Positions 25,904 through 38,040 of a stretch of DNA of 64,000 bases are shown here, piece after piece. A program made the position numbers and the translations under genes. The first letter of the stretch is position 1. Each line of letters opens with the position of its first letter. The stretch comes from Todiramphus chloris collaris (taxonomy: Eukaryota > Chordata > Aves > Coraciiformes > Alcedinidae): assembly GCA_025345505.1 (NCBI GenBank), contig JANVCC010000030.1, forward strand, positions 7,182,254 to 7,246,253, read 5' to 3'. Under the pieces are notes generated by a model, which was not told where the DNA came from, did no database searches, and saw only the letters and a list, made by a program, of their open reading frames with translations.

Positions 25904-28900
25904 ATTAATATGCCTTACCCTAGCAAGAAGCACAGTTGTGCTGCACTTCTGCTCCTGCCTGTCCAAGTGACCACCTGCGTTGCTTTTATTATCACTCTGA
26001 GAGTTCCTTGTCTTCAAATCAGCATCCTTTTATAAATTTTTGGGGTTTGGTTTTTCCTTTTCTCTCAGTTGAGCAGGGGTGGAATCTGGTAATGCTGCTC
26101 TTGTTGGTATACCAGTTAAACACACTATATTTTGCATTAGAGCACAGATACAAAAGTACTAGTTTAGCAGCTGAGGCTGTAGCAACCTTCTGGGCACAGC
26201 ACTTGATAGTCCCTAGTAAGCGAGAGTTTTCCTCACCTTGGAGCTAAGCAGGCAGCAGAGCCATTCAGCTCTGAGGGAGAACAGAAAGCTGGGCAGGACA
26301 TTGGTATAAGCAATCCTGCTTTTCCTAAAGCTTCCCCTCCTGCCCATGAAGTAGTGCTGTCAGAAAAGGATTGACTGTGTTGATGGCCGACAGCTTCCTT
26401 ACCCTGCTGGCAACTGAGTTCCATCTCCTTTTTGACGCACCCTCACTGCAATTACCAAGTGCGTGCTTGCCAAGGCCAGCACGCAGGTTGAGCAGATGAT
26501 AGATGGCATGGCCTTTATTCGCGGCCTTTGGTGCTAGCTTGTGAAAGTGCCGGAAGGTCTGTTACCACAGTGGAACTTTTAGTGAAGTTGGTAGAGAATG
26601 GTTTGGAGCCTGAACTGAGTAAGGGAGAAACCAAGGTAGAAGCACTGTCAGGCTGTACTGCTGGAGAAAGAAATTAGTGAACACCTCATTTTCTTTCCAC
26701 AGACCGTTACTGTTTCTGTGCTTGAACAAAGAAAAGGGAACACTGACAACTGTCCCTTTTGGAGAAGAGTAGCTCTAAGTCCCCTTTTTTTTATCCTTCA
26801 TTCTGTGAAACTAATGCTTGAGGAAATGCTGGTGGTGGCTTCCTCCCTCCCTTCTCTGAAGAACTAAGATTGCAGGAAACTACTTTGTTACTGAAGGAGG
26901 GGTAAGTGCAGAAATGCCAGTAAGGATTATGACCCCTGGATATGTAGAAAAATAGTACAAAAGAGATAAATCCAACATTCAGTGTGTCTCATGTTTTGTG
27001 AAGCTATTGTAAATACGGTGTTTGTTTTGCTTTGCTCTCACGAGGTTTCCAGCATCCTCTGCCCCACAACAGATGAAGTAGGTACCTCAGAAGAGCTCTC
27101 CAGACTTGCTATTAAGTGTCGTTCTACTCTGGTGAATGGAACAGGATCTTTCTCCTGAGTATTTTATAGGCCTCAGTCTTTTCCAGGCTCGTAAATACTT
27201 GGTTAGGAATGCATTTTCTCCACATCCTTACAGAAATTCAGCATACCCCTGTGATGGCATGAAAGACCTGCTTATTTCTCTACAGAGTAGTGCTCCAAGT
27301 GCATAATACCAGCAGGACTTGGGCAATGTGACAGAAATGGCAAGAGCAGAGATTGTGATGGTCTCAGGGAGCCAAATCAGAGCCAAAACTATTGGCCAGT
27401 GCTATAAACCCCCTTTTACCATTTTGAAGGGATTTGGTTGGAATAGCTTTAATTAGCTGACAAGTTTCAGGTCACGTATGTAGCACAGAGCACCATGTAG
27501 GTGGTGGAGATGATAATGTGAAAGTAGAGGTCAAGCTTGTTAAGGAGGATCTATTAATCATGAATACAGCATTACAGTAAAGATGTTCTTCTATCTCTTG
27601 CTTGCCTCATCTCATTCCTTTTTCTCCTTTATTTTTTTTTCCTCTCTGGTCTTAGTGAAGCAATAAGAAGGGAGAGTGCAGGCCTCAGTATTTTTAGTGG
27701 ACTCATGAAGTCATCATCTCTAAAGAAAAAGGATTGCTTCTTTGCAGTGGTGCAACACTGTTAGTTTCAGCAAAGCTACGCTAACATGCACTGGGAAATA
27801 ATTAATCTCTGTCTTTTCCCTCTTAAGGAAGAAGGAAATATGAAGTAGTTCAGATTCCCTTGACTGCACAGACGTTATTGTAGCAGGTATGAAGACTGGG
27901 TTGTCTCGCACTGTACCTACTGTCATATGGAGTTACTACTAATACCCTTCTTTCCTCTCCTCAGCAGTGGGATAAGACACGTGCAAGCATGGCATGTGGA
28001 ATTAATTGGAATCTTTTCAAATTACTGTAAAGAAATAAATTCTCCTCTCTTGTAAACCTATAACCCCTCTCTAAGCTCATTTCTATGAGAACTGGATGGC
28101 ATCAATAACAAATTCAGATGCTCAGTTGCAGACAGGGGTAAGGCATGAGTGGCTGGTGCCCTTCTGTTATTTCTAGTGCAGATGAGGATGTCAGTGGTTT
28201 CAAATCAGAGCAATGTCTAAATCGGCTATGAAATACACTGAAGAACCATTATCTGTAAGAGGGGTTTTTTTATTGCTAATTGCAACGTTCCCCTGTGTAA
28301 GGTCTCTTTCAGCCTCAGAGACCCAGGATTGTAAGCCAGCTAGTGGGGCTGGGCTGAGTGTTCCTTCATGGGCTGGGCTGGGATTTAGAATCCCCTGAAC
28401 AAGGTGGTGGATGTTCGTTAGCTTTTGACTGCTGAAGTCGTTAGCCTGGATGAAGGGTGTGTTTTTGTTGTTTAGCTGCCAGATGCGGTAGCCAAGAGAA
28501 GTCAAAGGACGCTAAGTTTGGGAATATCTTTAACCACACATCCGTCACTGATCTTTTAGCTTGGATTATTGTTTTTTCACAGAAAAGACTCTCATAAATT
28601 ACCTACCTCTTACATTGAGTAGTAGTTTCACTTTTGCACTGCAGCAGCATGAGGCTCAGTGGCTGGCAGAAAAACTACTCTTTTGTAGAGGTGGAAAGGA
28701 TGATTTTGCATAAGAATAATGTGAAGGGGACAGTGCAGTCACTTCATTGCTGCTAAATTTGCTGGCTGCAAAGATTTTGGCCTGCAGCGGAAGGATTTTC
28801 TGTCAGCAGACCCCTCAAATATATTCATTGCCATGGTGGAGGGATTTGTCCTGTACTTTCAGTCATTTAAAAATGGAGGAATTGTACTGTAAGTGCAGAG

Positions 28901-30040
28901 AGTACCTTCCAGCCCAGCCTCTTCTAATTTGATGGTCCTTAAGCAGCGCAAGATGTAAGAGTGTTGTAGTAATTTCATTTCCCTCCTCCTACAACATTTT
29001 GCAAAGAACATGCAGTAGGTGAGAAATCAGGCTGGCTGGTCCTACCCAGTGTGTAGCATCATAGGTTAAGGAAGGAGACCACAGTGAGCTGCCTGTGTTT
29101 GTGACAAGTGAGATATGACAAGTTGTGGCAGAGTGTGCACATGTATTGAAGGTTTTACAAGTCTTTGTCTTGAGCAGCTTGTTTGCCAGTCTGAGACTAC
29201 AGTTGGAAGCGTCAGGTGGAAGAGCAGCTCAGGTGTCTGAAATAGTGCTCAGAAGAGCTTGTGGAGAGTAGATTTGATTGGATTTCCTCTTTTCAGTGCA
29301 GAATGTAGACAATAAAGCCAAGTTATGTTGTTCTCTACTTCGGGAGGAGCTGGTAGAACAGGCACGGGAAATGCCCCACGTGCTTGACTCCAGACTTTTT
29401 AGGTCCAGTATAAGCAGAGGTGCCTGTGAAATGTGCTGGGGTGGTTGTGTGTGTTCAGGATCAAGTGGTCTCCTATGTGTAGACTTCCCACTCACACTCC
29501 CTGCTTGGTACGGAGTGGACAGAGTCCTTTCAGCTCAAGGTCGTATGTTTAAATATCATATCACATATTGCATTGACCAGGTGCAGTAGAACAGCCAGAA
29601 ACCCACCTCCACAATCTGATTTATAAGTAGGAGAGACATGTCAAGGCCATCCAAAGACTCATTGTGTACAGCATGATCAAGGCATACTTACCTGAATCAT
29701 CAGGAGTGCTGGGGAGATGGAAGCCAGAGACTTTTTCCTAAGTGTCATGGCTCAGTTGTCCCATGCTTCTTAGCTAAGATTAGGGTAGTGAAGAGTTTGA
29801 GAACAAAACTTTAAAAAGCAAAGATTATGTTGGAAGAGTGTGATAAATGTGGGCTCTTCCCTCTCAAGACAATAACTGACAGTAATGATGGGCATGTCTG
29901 TGGCAGCACTGAATCACTCCAGTGGTTCTTTATAGTTGACTTCTGTGTAAGTGAGCAGAATTAGTTTTGGTACAATATTTAAATTTCTACATAACATCTT
30001 TGATCTTTGGCTCAGAACACAATTGGCAAACATTGTGTGG

Positions 30041-30095
30041 ACCCTCACAAGGTCATTTTGGGCAAGTCAGTCTTAAAAACCTCTCTGGGTATGGG
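30041..30095 (+). mobile_element. Possible MIR-like remnant, weak
   Basis: AAGGTCATTTTGGGCAAGTCAGTCTTAAAAACCTCTCTGGGTA resembles the central MIR stretch TGACCTTGGGCAAGTCACTTAACCTCTCTGGGCC. It is short and isolated. Confidence 0.3.
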
Positions 30096-30573
30096 GGTAG
30101 TCAGCTGTACTGCACAGCAGCGTACCATAGAACAGGCATACCTTGAACTGCAGGAAGGAAAATGGAAGAGTGCCAAGTGCATCTCTGAGCTGAATTTGCT
30201 TATGATATGGCATCTTTTGTTTATTTTGTGGTAATTGCAATAACCACAAATAGTCACAGTGCTTTATAACAGGGAGACAGTGCAGGTCCTTCACTGCACA
30301 GAAAGGAAGAGCTTTTTACCAAAATACAGATATCTCTGAGCTTTGTCAGGCTCTTGAGCACTTCATTGTTCCCCATGGATGTCTGCACTCAAGATTTTCA
30401 GACTGCATAGTGTAGCTGCTCTCTGGATAACAGCTATAGGAAGCAGCTTTGTTCCTGCTTTATTAACCTATGCTACAACTTCAAAAGGCTAGAATAGTTC
30501 ATCAACTTCCACCTCTACTTAGATAGTGAGAATAGCTGCAGAAGTTGATTTGAAGAAGCCACATAAACCACAG

Positions 30574-31165
30574 TCATAGAGACACAGAATCACAGAATGG
30601 TAGGGACTGGAAGGGACCTCTGGGATCATCTAGTCCAACCCCCCTGCTAAAGCAGGTTGGCCTAGAGCAGGTTGCCAAGGATCGCACCCAGGTGAATTCT
30701 GAAAGTCTCTGGAGAGGAAACTCCACAACCTCTTTGTGTATCCTGTTCCAGGCCTCTGTCACCCTCAAAGTAAAATTCTTCCTAATGTTTAGGTGTTCCA
30801 GTTTGTTCCTGTTGCCTCTTGGCCTTTCACTGGGCACCACTGACAAGAGTCTGGTCTCCCTCTTGATCACCCCCCTTTAGATGTTGATGAGCATTGATAA
30901 GATCTCCTCTTAGTCTTCTCTTCTCCAAGCTAAACAGCCCCAGGGCTCTCAGCCTTTCCTCATAGAGATGCTTCAGTTCCCTCAGCATCTTTGCAGCTTT
31001 CCATTGAAGTCTCTCCAGTAGTTCCCTGTTTCTTCAGTGTGGGAGCCCAGAACTGGATATGATAGTCCAGATATGGCCTCACTGGGGCAGAGCAGAGAGG
31101 TTGGAGAACCTCCCTCGACCTGTTGGTCCCACTGTTCTTAAGACACTCCAGTCTGGCAGTTAGTA
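30574..31165 (-). mobile_element. CR1 LINE, 3' part, reverse orientation
   Basis: Read on the + strand this is the reversed CR1 3' end: CATAGAGACACAGAATCACAGAATGG, GACCTCTGGGATCATCTAGTCCAACCCCCCTGC, then CCAAGCTAAACAGCCCCAGG, CTCAGCCTTTCCTCATAGAG and TGGAGAACCTCCCTCGACCTG. The element's 3' end is at the left and its truncated 5' end is near 31165. It is about 590 bp, with no coding capacity left. It faces the copies at 34331 and 37687. Confidence 0.95.
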
Positions 31166-34100
31166 ATGTGTTTCAAATGTGTTGTGTTGTGTATGGTCAG
31201 CCAACTGAGTTGACATGATTTGGTGAGCACCACTCAGGCTCTACAGTGAATACAAGAGCTATTTCAGTGATGAAAGACCATGTAAGTAATTAGAATATTT
31301 TTTCTCTCAGATGCTGGATTTGGGACTTTTAGCTAATGACTTGCACTGCAAAGCATCCCAAGTCCCTGGAAGTGTTTAAGATAAGGAGGGGAAGAATAGG
31401 TAGCTATGAAACATTTATTTTCTTGGCTCCTCAGACACTGCCTGCTGCCAATTTTCACTGTTCTGAGCACACACAAAGCTATTTGTCTCTTAATGCTAAA
31501 TCCCATACTGGGATTTTCAAATGCTTCTTCCATGTGTCTGCAGGGATCAGGCAAATGTACAGAGTTGCCATCAAAGGAGCCATGTGCTTTGAAGGGAGAG
31601 AGTAGGGGACCAAACGTTTATTGTTGGTGTTCTGTTTTCGCCTATGGAAGGTAATCCCAGAATTAGAACAGAAGTAGATCTGCATATTAGTCTGCAGTTC
31701 AGTGTTAGGCCTACCCCAGTAAGTCTCGCAACTCAGCAGTGAGGCAGTCTCATGGATGAAAATACACTGAAGACCGTAAAAGCCCAGGTCATCCCCATGA
31801 GAAAACAAGTACTGCTCAATAGAGGCTGTCATTGGAGGTTCAAGGCTGCAGAACTAGGTCAAGATCATTTATTCCATATGTTTATCTAAGTTTTACAGTT
31901 CCATACCTTCTAGCAAACCCTTTGAGGTAAAGCTTGTAACAGATCTCCTAAAACTGAACCCTTTGACAAAATTAAGGCATTTTTCCCAAGAATAACGTAA
32001 GCAAAATTGCAGACATCATCCAGGAATTCCTTGGCATCTGTAGCCCTACAGTTTACTGTCCCTCTGAGGATCTGGGATAATGACTTCCAGTTCTATATGC
32101 ACAAGCAGCTATGTTTTCTTATTTAGGTTTTGTTGTGAATTTCTTCTCCCATAAAGGAGTAGTATATTTCTCTGCTACACACATGATATTTGAACCAGCA
32201 GTATAGATTAACAATCAGCAGTCAAGACTTGAATGTTCACAAAGTGAAAGGCAATGTAGATAAACCAAAATGGGCCTTAGTTTCTGACAAATTGATAAGT
32301 ACCTTGTAAATGGTTCACATTTGATTACCTCTGGGAGGGTTGGTACTAAAGAAGACGTAAGAAGCCAGCTAAATTTAGCAAAATTGAAGGACACATCTCA
32401 CACATGCAAACTTTTGAAAGTAGAAATAATAGTTATTGGAACTTATGTCTATGTTTGTTCTTTCACATGCTTATGAAAATATGACCGCTTTGTGTTCTGC
32501 TGTTGTCCTTATATCTCTTGATTCAACCTGGAAATGAAACAGTGTTTAATAGTGATGATGTAGTGTTACACTAATACATCAGAACACCTCAGGTTCCATA
32601 GGTTCAATTAAGTTTTTACTGCAGTGGTTGTAGTTACTATGAAGCCTGTCAAGGCTCTCCAGAAGTGGCTGATGGTGTACAGCAGCAAATTTAGCATGTT
32701 AAAATGTTTAGTGTGTTCACCTCAGGGGACTTGTGCAGTTCTGTTCAAAATCCTTCCAACAAATGCCACTTTTTACATGATGGATTTCAGGATGAGAAGA
32801 GCAAAGGGTGAGCAATGGATGTATTGCTAATATATGTGATGTCATTCTGAGAGGGGAACCAAAAGGAGGGGAAAGAAAAAAAAAAAAAAAATTAAAAGCT
32901 TAGAGATTGACTTTTTATCTAACTAGCTTAAAAAAATATATCCCAGAAGTGTTTCTAATCTGCTTTGCCTTTTGCCATTTCAGTGACTTTTTTTCAAAAA
33001 GTGAATTCTGGCAGAGGAGTAGAACCACACGCTAATGCAGCAAGACCTGCACCATAACCACCTGAATGTGCAAAGATGGTGTCTGCCTGCCTAGCTCCCA
33101 GCAGAGGAATAACAGTTAACATAGTGAGATTCTTCTCTGTTACACCTATGCTTTTATGTCTAAATATTCACAATCGCCACCCAACTCGAGTGTTTGTCTG
33201 GCAACCGAAGGACAAGCTGCTCAAGGGGAAGAATACTTAAACTCATTCACCCAAAATGTTGTTAGTTAGAAAGGAAGGAATGTGTCATCTGTTGCCTTTA
33301 AATCTGGACAACCTAAGAGGCCAAGAGAAATTTTTCATGCCAATGTTCTGTGTCAGCACGTTCTGATTGTACTGTGCTGATTAGGATTTTAAGTTACATA
33401 TACACATTAGGTCTGGGTTAGAAGAGGACAGGCAATTTTTTTGTCTACTTTCTGTTCTGTATTTGGTGGAAAGAGGAATGAAATGTCTTTGATTAACTGG
33501 AGAATACTTCATTTATGGAACACACATCGCAGTGCTACCGTTATCCTTAAGTAGCAATTCATTGCATGACTACTTACTTTCAGTCAAAATAGCTCCAGTT
33601 TTTCCTCCATGATCATTGGAAAATTTAAATCTCCAAGGTAATGGTCTAATACACTTAAATCACAAAAATGTTAATGTTTCCTGTCACTCCTTTTCCCCTC
33701 GTGTTCCTTCTCCCTCATTTTCTGTGAGCTGCCATCCTAGTTTATTTGCAACAGCCAGGAATGATACTTTCTCTTGGTCTTTTTTTCACTTTGGCATCCC
33801 TTTTTTTAAGACCTTCATGCTCTGTGAGAAATGAAGAAGCATTGGTCCAAAGAATATTTGCCAGTAGTGCCTTGGACTTCTTGAAGTACTGGAATTTCAA
33901 GAAATCCTGGCCTTTCATCTCCAAATACTTACATATATTTTAAATTCAATGCTGTCTCGACTTCTTCCACATGAGAAAAGCAGTGATAAAATCATTTGTA
34001 ATGTGTCTGAACTTCCTGTGAGTGACTCTTGCCAATAATCAAGAATGAGGTTTGAAGATGTTTGTTTTAGAAAATAAAAATTGGAGGGAAAATGGTGGCA

Positions 34101-34330
34101 TACGTAGGCAGAATGGATAAATGGTAGTCAAAAGTGGTAAAGGGAAGCAAGACCCTTGTCTATAATCACAAGCTAATACTTTGTCTTGGGAATTTTTCAG
34201 GGGTGCTATGTGATTGTTATATTGATGTATCATTCACAAAACCTAGGAATATAAAAGTAAAGAAACAACCAAGGACATGACGAATACAAGCTTTCCATGC
34301 AAAAAAAAAAGAAAATTTCTTCAGTGAAAT
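31166..34330. other. Noncoding DNA between two opposed CR1 copies
   Basis: No gene is seen. The A16 tract at 32876 is the only repeat. Confidence 0.6.
32876..32891. repeat. Poly(A) tract, 16 bases
   Basis: A16 after a purine-rich stretch (AAAAGGAGGGGAAAG). Confidence 0.9.
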
Positions 34331-35157
34331 AGACAACTGGTCTGTGAGGTGGATTGAAAACGGGCTCAACAACAGAGTTCAGAGGGTTGCGATCAGTGGC
34401 GCAGAGTCAAGCTGGAGGCTTGTGGCCAATGCTGTTCCCCAGGGATCAGTACTGGGTCCAGTTTTGTTCAATATCTTCATCTGTTCAATATCTTTGACCT
34501 GGACGAGAGGATAAAGTGTACCCTTGGCAAGTTTGCTGATGATATGAAACTGGGAGGGATGGCTGACACATGAGAAGGCTGTGCTGCCCTCCAGTGTGAT
34601 CTGGAGAGCTGGGTGAAGATGAATCTAATGAGGTTCAGTCAGGACAAGTGTGGAGTCCTGCATCTGGGGAGGAATAACACCAGGCACGGGTACAGGTTCA
34701 GGGCTGCCCTGCTGGAAAGCAGCACTATGGAGCAAGACCTTGTAGTCCTAGTGGACAGCTAGTTCTCCATGGGACAGACGTGTGCCCTTGCGGCCAGAAA
34801 GGCCAATGGCATCCTGTTTTTGATGTCTTAAACTTAATCTGAAGGGCAGGTGTCAGGTAGAAGGGGCCAATCTCTTTTCAGTAGTGCCCAGCACTAGGAC
34901 AAGGTACAATGGGTATCAACCTGAGCATGGAATATTCCACTTCAACAGGAGGAAGAACTTCTTGAGTGCGAGGGTGACGGAGCCCTGGAACAGGCTGCCC
35001 TGAGAGGCTGTGGAGTCACCTTCTCTAGAAACTTGCAAAACCCGTCTGGATGTGGTCCTGTGTGATCTGCCCTGGGTGATCCTGCTTTGGCAGGGGGGTT
35101 GGACTCGATGATCTCCAGAGGTCTCTTCCAACCCGTAACATTGTATGATTCTATGAA
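34331..35157 (+). mobile_element. CR1 LINE, 3' part with RT core, UTR and tail
   Basis: This 5'-truncated copy begins in the RT domain (TGQ...[13 protein letters not shown]-like), passes [12 protein letters not shown] and KFADDMKL (the FADD catalytic core), and ends with the complete avian CR1 3' end: the GGGGGGTTGGACTCGATGATCT motif at about 35093-35114, CTTCCAACCC, and a terminal TGATTCTATG. Around 34815-34840 it jumps from the CATCCTG stretch near the end of ORF2 straight to the CTGAAGGGCAGGTGTCAGG stretch, so several hundred bases of the usual CR1 3' region are missing. A partial repeat of TGTTCAATATCTT near 34465-34495 is another internal change. No intact ORF remains. Confidence 0.95.
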
Positions 35158-37335
35158 AGAGGAAAGTCTTTCATCACAGCATAAACATTATGGTACATAA
35201 AGCACTAACAAAATAGTAATTAAAGTATTTTTAATTTACAATATTTACATTGTCAAATGTGATACTTGAAAGGCCTTTCCCTCATTGCATAGGAGAATGT
35301 ATGACATGTGGAGGCCATATCCTGGTTTACTGCAGCTGAGCATGTGAGTCCAGCTTTCTGAGTGAATCAGTTGTGTTAGCTGTGCAAAAAATACAGGGTG
35401 AAAAGCTAATTCGTGACAAGCAGAGAGCTCACGTAACAGGCATTTAGATTTTTAATCCCTAAGCTATTAGATGGGGGTGATGGCGTGTCTCCCGTAGTCA
35501 AGTTAAAAAGTAGTGGATTCTAAGATCTTTAGGCTCTTGTGTTTCCTGCAGAAGAGCTTGCCTAGTGTGCCAAATCTTTTCTTATTAATATTTTTTTTTT
35601 AATTCCTCTGGACTAGAGAGACAGAATTACTGGTCTTCTCAAGTTGTCCTTCAGTCCTTGACATGATGATGAACCATGAAACCATTCTAGCAAGACACGT
35701 CTAATTAAATATTGTCTAAATCTTGACTAATGAAGGGTACAGGTTGAGAGCTGGCTGCTAGTAGGTCTTTCATGTAGCAACCTGAGGATTTCAGTTGTCT
35801 CCTTATCTTAGTTGTAGCAGTAGAACTGAGCAGTTGAAGTTCAGTGAAATATTGGGGCTGCATCACCAGGAAATGTCACGGAGCATTTAGGGCTGAGTGA
35901 TAAGTAACATCTGTGACCTGTAACAGACTGCTTTGGCTGGGTTTGTGTCTGGTTCTAGCCAGAACAGCAGAATAAACCAGCTACATGACAGGGGTATCTA
36001 CAGCATGTTTTTTAACATTAAGCTGTTTCTTTTTGCCTCTGTTGCCTTCCTTGCAATTTCAATTAACTGCTGTAGCTGAGAAGTATCAACAAAGACAGGA
36101 AGTTCGTAGAAGTTGTGTGAAAAATCTTTAGGTATATATAGCAAAGAGACAACCTGTTGACTTCTGTGGGAAAGCTAGGTAGGTTGAATCCTCCCGTTTT
36201 AATATATGTAGATTAAATAGAGTATTAAGTATTCTGATCCATACAGTTATATATAGATATACGCGCAAATATTCTTATCTATTTTGATATATATAGTAGA
36301 GATGAGTCATCTTGGTATAGCTTGGATGTTGTGTAACTGCAGATGCTTGATGTGAGGGAGGCAGTTAGCTTTGGGAATAAGGTAAAAAGATGGGAATTAC
36401 TTGGGGCAGGAGGCGAGTTCAGGAACACAGCGTACAAATCTGTACGAACCCAGGCTTTGTTGGCTTTGCTGTTCACAGAACAGAAAGTGTTATTTTTCTA
36501 GAATAACTGTTCTTGTAGCATATGAGTGCATACTAACTGTGAGTGGAATGGCACTACACATTAGTTCCTGGGGATAACATTTAAAAGTGAATCTTTTTTT
36601 AGTCTTCATCCTTATTAGACTCTTTTTCAGATCAGGCAGTTACTGCAAATCCTCAGCAGCTCTTGCGCTAGGCTGTTACGTTGGTATTTAAGTGAGCGAT
36701 TTGAGGGCCAAACAAGAGACTGCATTAAGCAGTACAGCTTTGGCGAGGCTGTGCAAAGGTCAGATGTGATAAGGGGGTGTTTTCTTAAGGAGCCATATCT
36801 ATGTTTTTCTTATTCCATTGCAAGACCACTAAAGACAGCAGAGTTTTTCATGCTTGAAAAATAGAATGAATAAAGATTTTTATTTTCAGAGTTCACATTT
36901 GAATCAGCAATGATAACTTTTGGCATAGTTGTTTGCTTTTGCAAATCAAGTGGCAAGTTACAGTCAAATTCATTCATGCCCTGTCAAGCTATCTGGTCAA
37001 AAAGAGAAAGAAATCCTTTCATGTAGATTACTCTGAATTATTTTCTAATCAGTTGAGGTTTCATTTGTAATCAAAGAAGCCAAATCAATATTCAGCTAGG
37101 CAAGTGTGCTATGAAGGCAATCTTTCCTGATGCCAAATATGAAAATGATGCCGGCTTGCAGGGTCATGGCCTTTCTGACCTCCCTGTATGAACAATGCTT
37201 ATTTCTCTATTTCGTGGTTGCCAGGTCATCACAGCACCTCTCGCTGGGAGGATGGTTTGCTATGTACTGACAGTACCTTTCCTATCTTGATAAAATTGCT
37301 TCTTGATAATGCTTGCAATGTGGTTTTGAAGTAAG
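35158..37335. other. AT-rich noncoding DNA
   Basis: No gene or element is recognised. Short TATATA-rich stretches occur near 36250-36300. Confidence 0.6.
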
Positions 37336-37445
37336 CTATTATTATTTTACCAACAGGAAAACTAAGGAGAGAGTGAAGTTAAATTACTTGCTCAAGGCAA
37401 AAATGTAACGAAGTTGTAGAATTCCAATGCCTTTGCTGTACTCAG
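37336..37445 (-). mobile_element. Possible ancient MIR-like SINE remnant
   Basis: ATTATTTTACCAACAGGAAAACTAAGGAG, then TTAAATTACTTGCTCAAGGCAAAAATGTAACGAAGTTGTAGAATTCCAATGCC, resembles reversed MIR (ATTTTACAGATGAGGAAACTGAGG, then TTAAGTGACTTGCCCAAGGTCACACAG). The match is diverged but ordered over about 100 bases. It is an inference from memory and could be coincidence. Confidence 0.5.
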
Positions 37446-37613
37446 AATTACAAGTATGCTCCTTTTATTGTTACATTAGGGGTTTGGTCATTTTAAAGAC
37501 AGTGGGAATATTTTTCTGTATATTCTTTTCTATAAATCTGCTTATCTAAAGAAAAGCACTTAAGAATCTTTGTCAATGTTACTTTTTTAATAGTATTTAC
37601 ATCTTTAATAATA

Positions 37614-37686
37614 TGTCCAAAACACCAATATTCACATATACTAATAAATATACTAATATAATAAATATATTAATAAATACTAATAT
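37614..37686. repeat. AT-rich TAATA/TAATAAATA simple repeat
   Basis: Imperfect units of ACTAATA and TAATAAATA repeat up to the 5' boundary of the CR1 copy at 37687. It is a plain low-complexity tract. Confidence 0.75.
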
Positions 37687-38040
37687 TGAGGATCTTATTA
37701 ATATTTACAACTATCTGAAGGGTGGGTGTCAAGTAGAAGGGGCCAGGCTCTGTTCAGTGGTGCCCTGTGATAGGATGGGAAGTAATGGTAGCAAGGTGAA
37801 ACACAGGAAGTTCCACCTCAACATGAGGAAAAAACAACATAAGGAAAAACTGCACTGTGAGAGGGACAGTGCCCTGGAACAGGCTGCCCAGAAAGGCTGT
37901 GGAGTCTGCTTCTTTAGAGACTTAGAAGACCCACCTGGATCTGTTCCTGAGTGACCTGTCCTGGGTGTTCCTGCACTGGCAGGGGGGTTGGACTCGATGA
38001 TCTCCAGAGGTCACTTCCGACCCCTACCATTCTATGATTC
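37687..38040 (+). mobile_element. CR1 LINE, 3' end
   Basis: The sequence matches the last ~350 bp of avian CR1, from GAGGATCTTATTAATATTTACAA through TGAAGGGTGGGTGTCAAG, CCCTGGAACAGGCTGCCCAGA and TTGGACTCGATGATCTCCAGAGG to a terminal CATTCTATGATTC. It is strongly 5' truncated, as most CR1 copies are. The upstream flank is an AT-rich TAATA-type repeat, which may have been the landing site. It appears to be the same subfamily as the copy at 34331-35157. Confidence 0.95.

Larger units (their letters stand above)
24276..30573. other. Noncoding DNA
   Basis: No coding exon is recognised. The only items are the A/T tract at 25878 and a weak MIR-like stretch at 30041. Confidence 0.6.
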
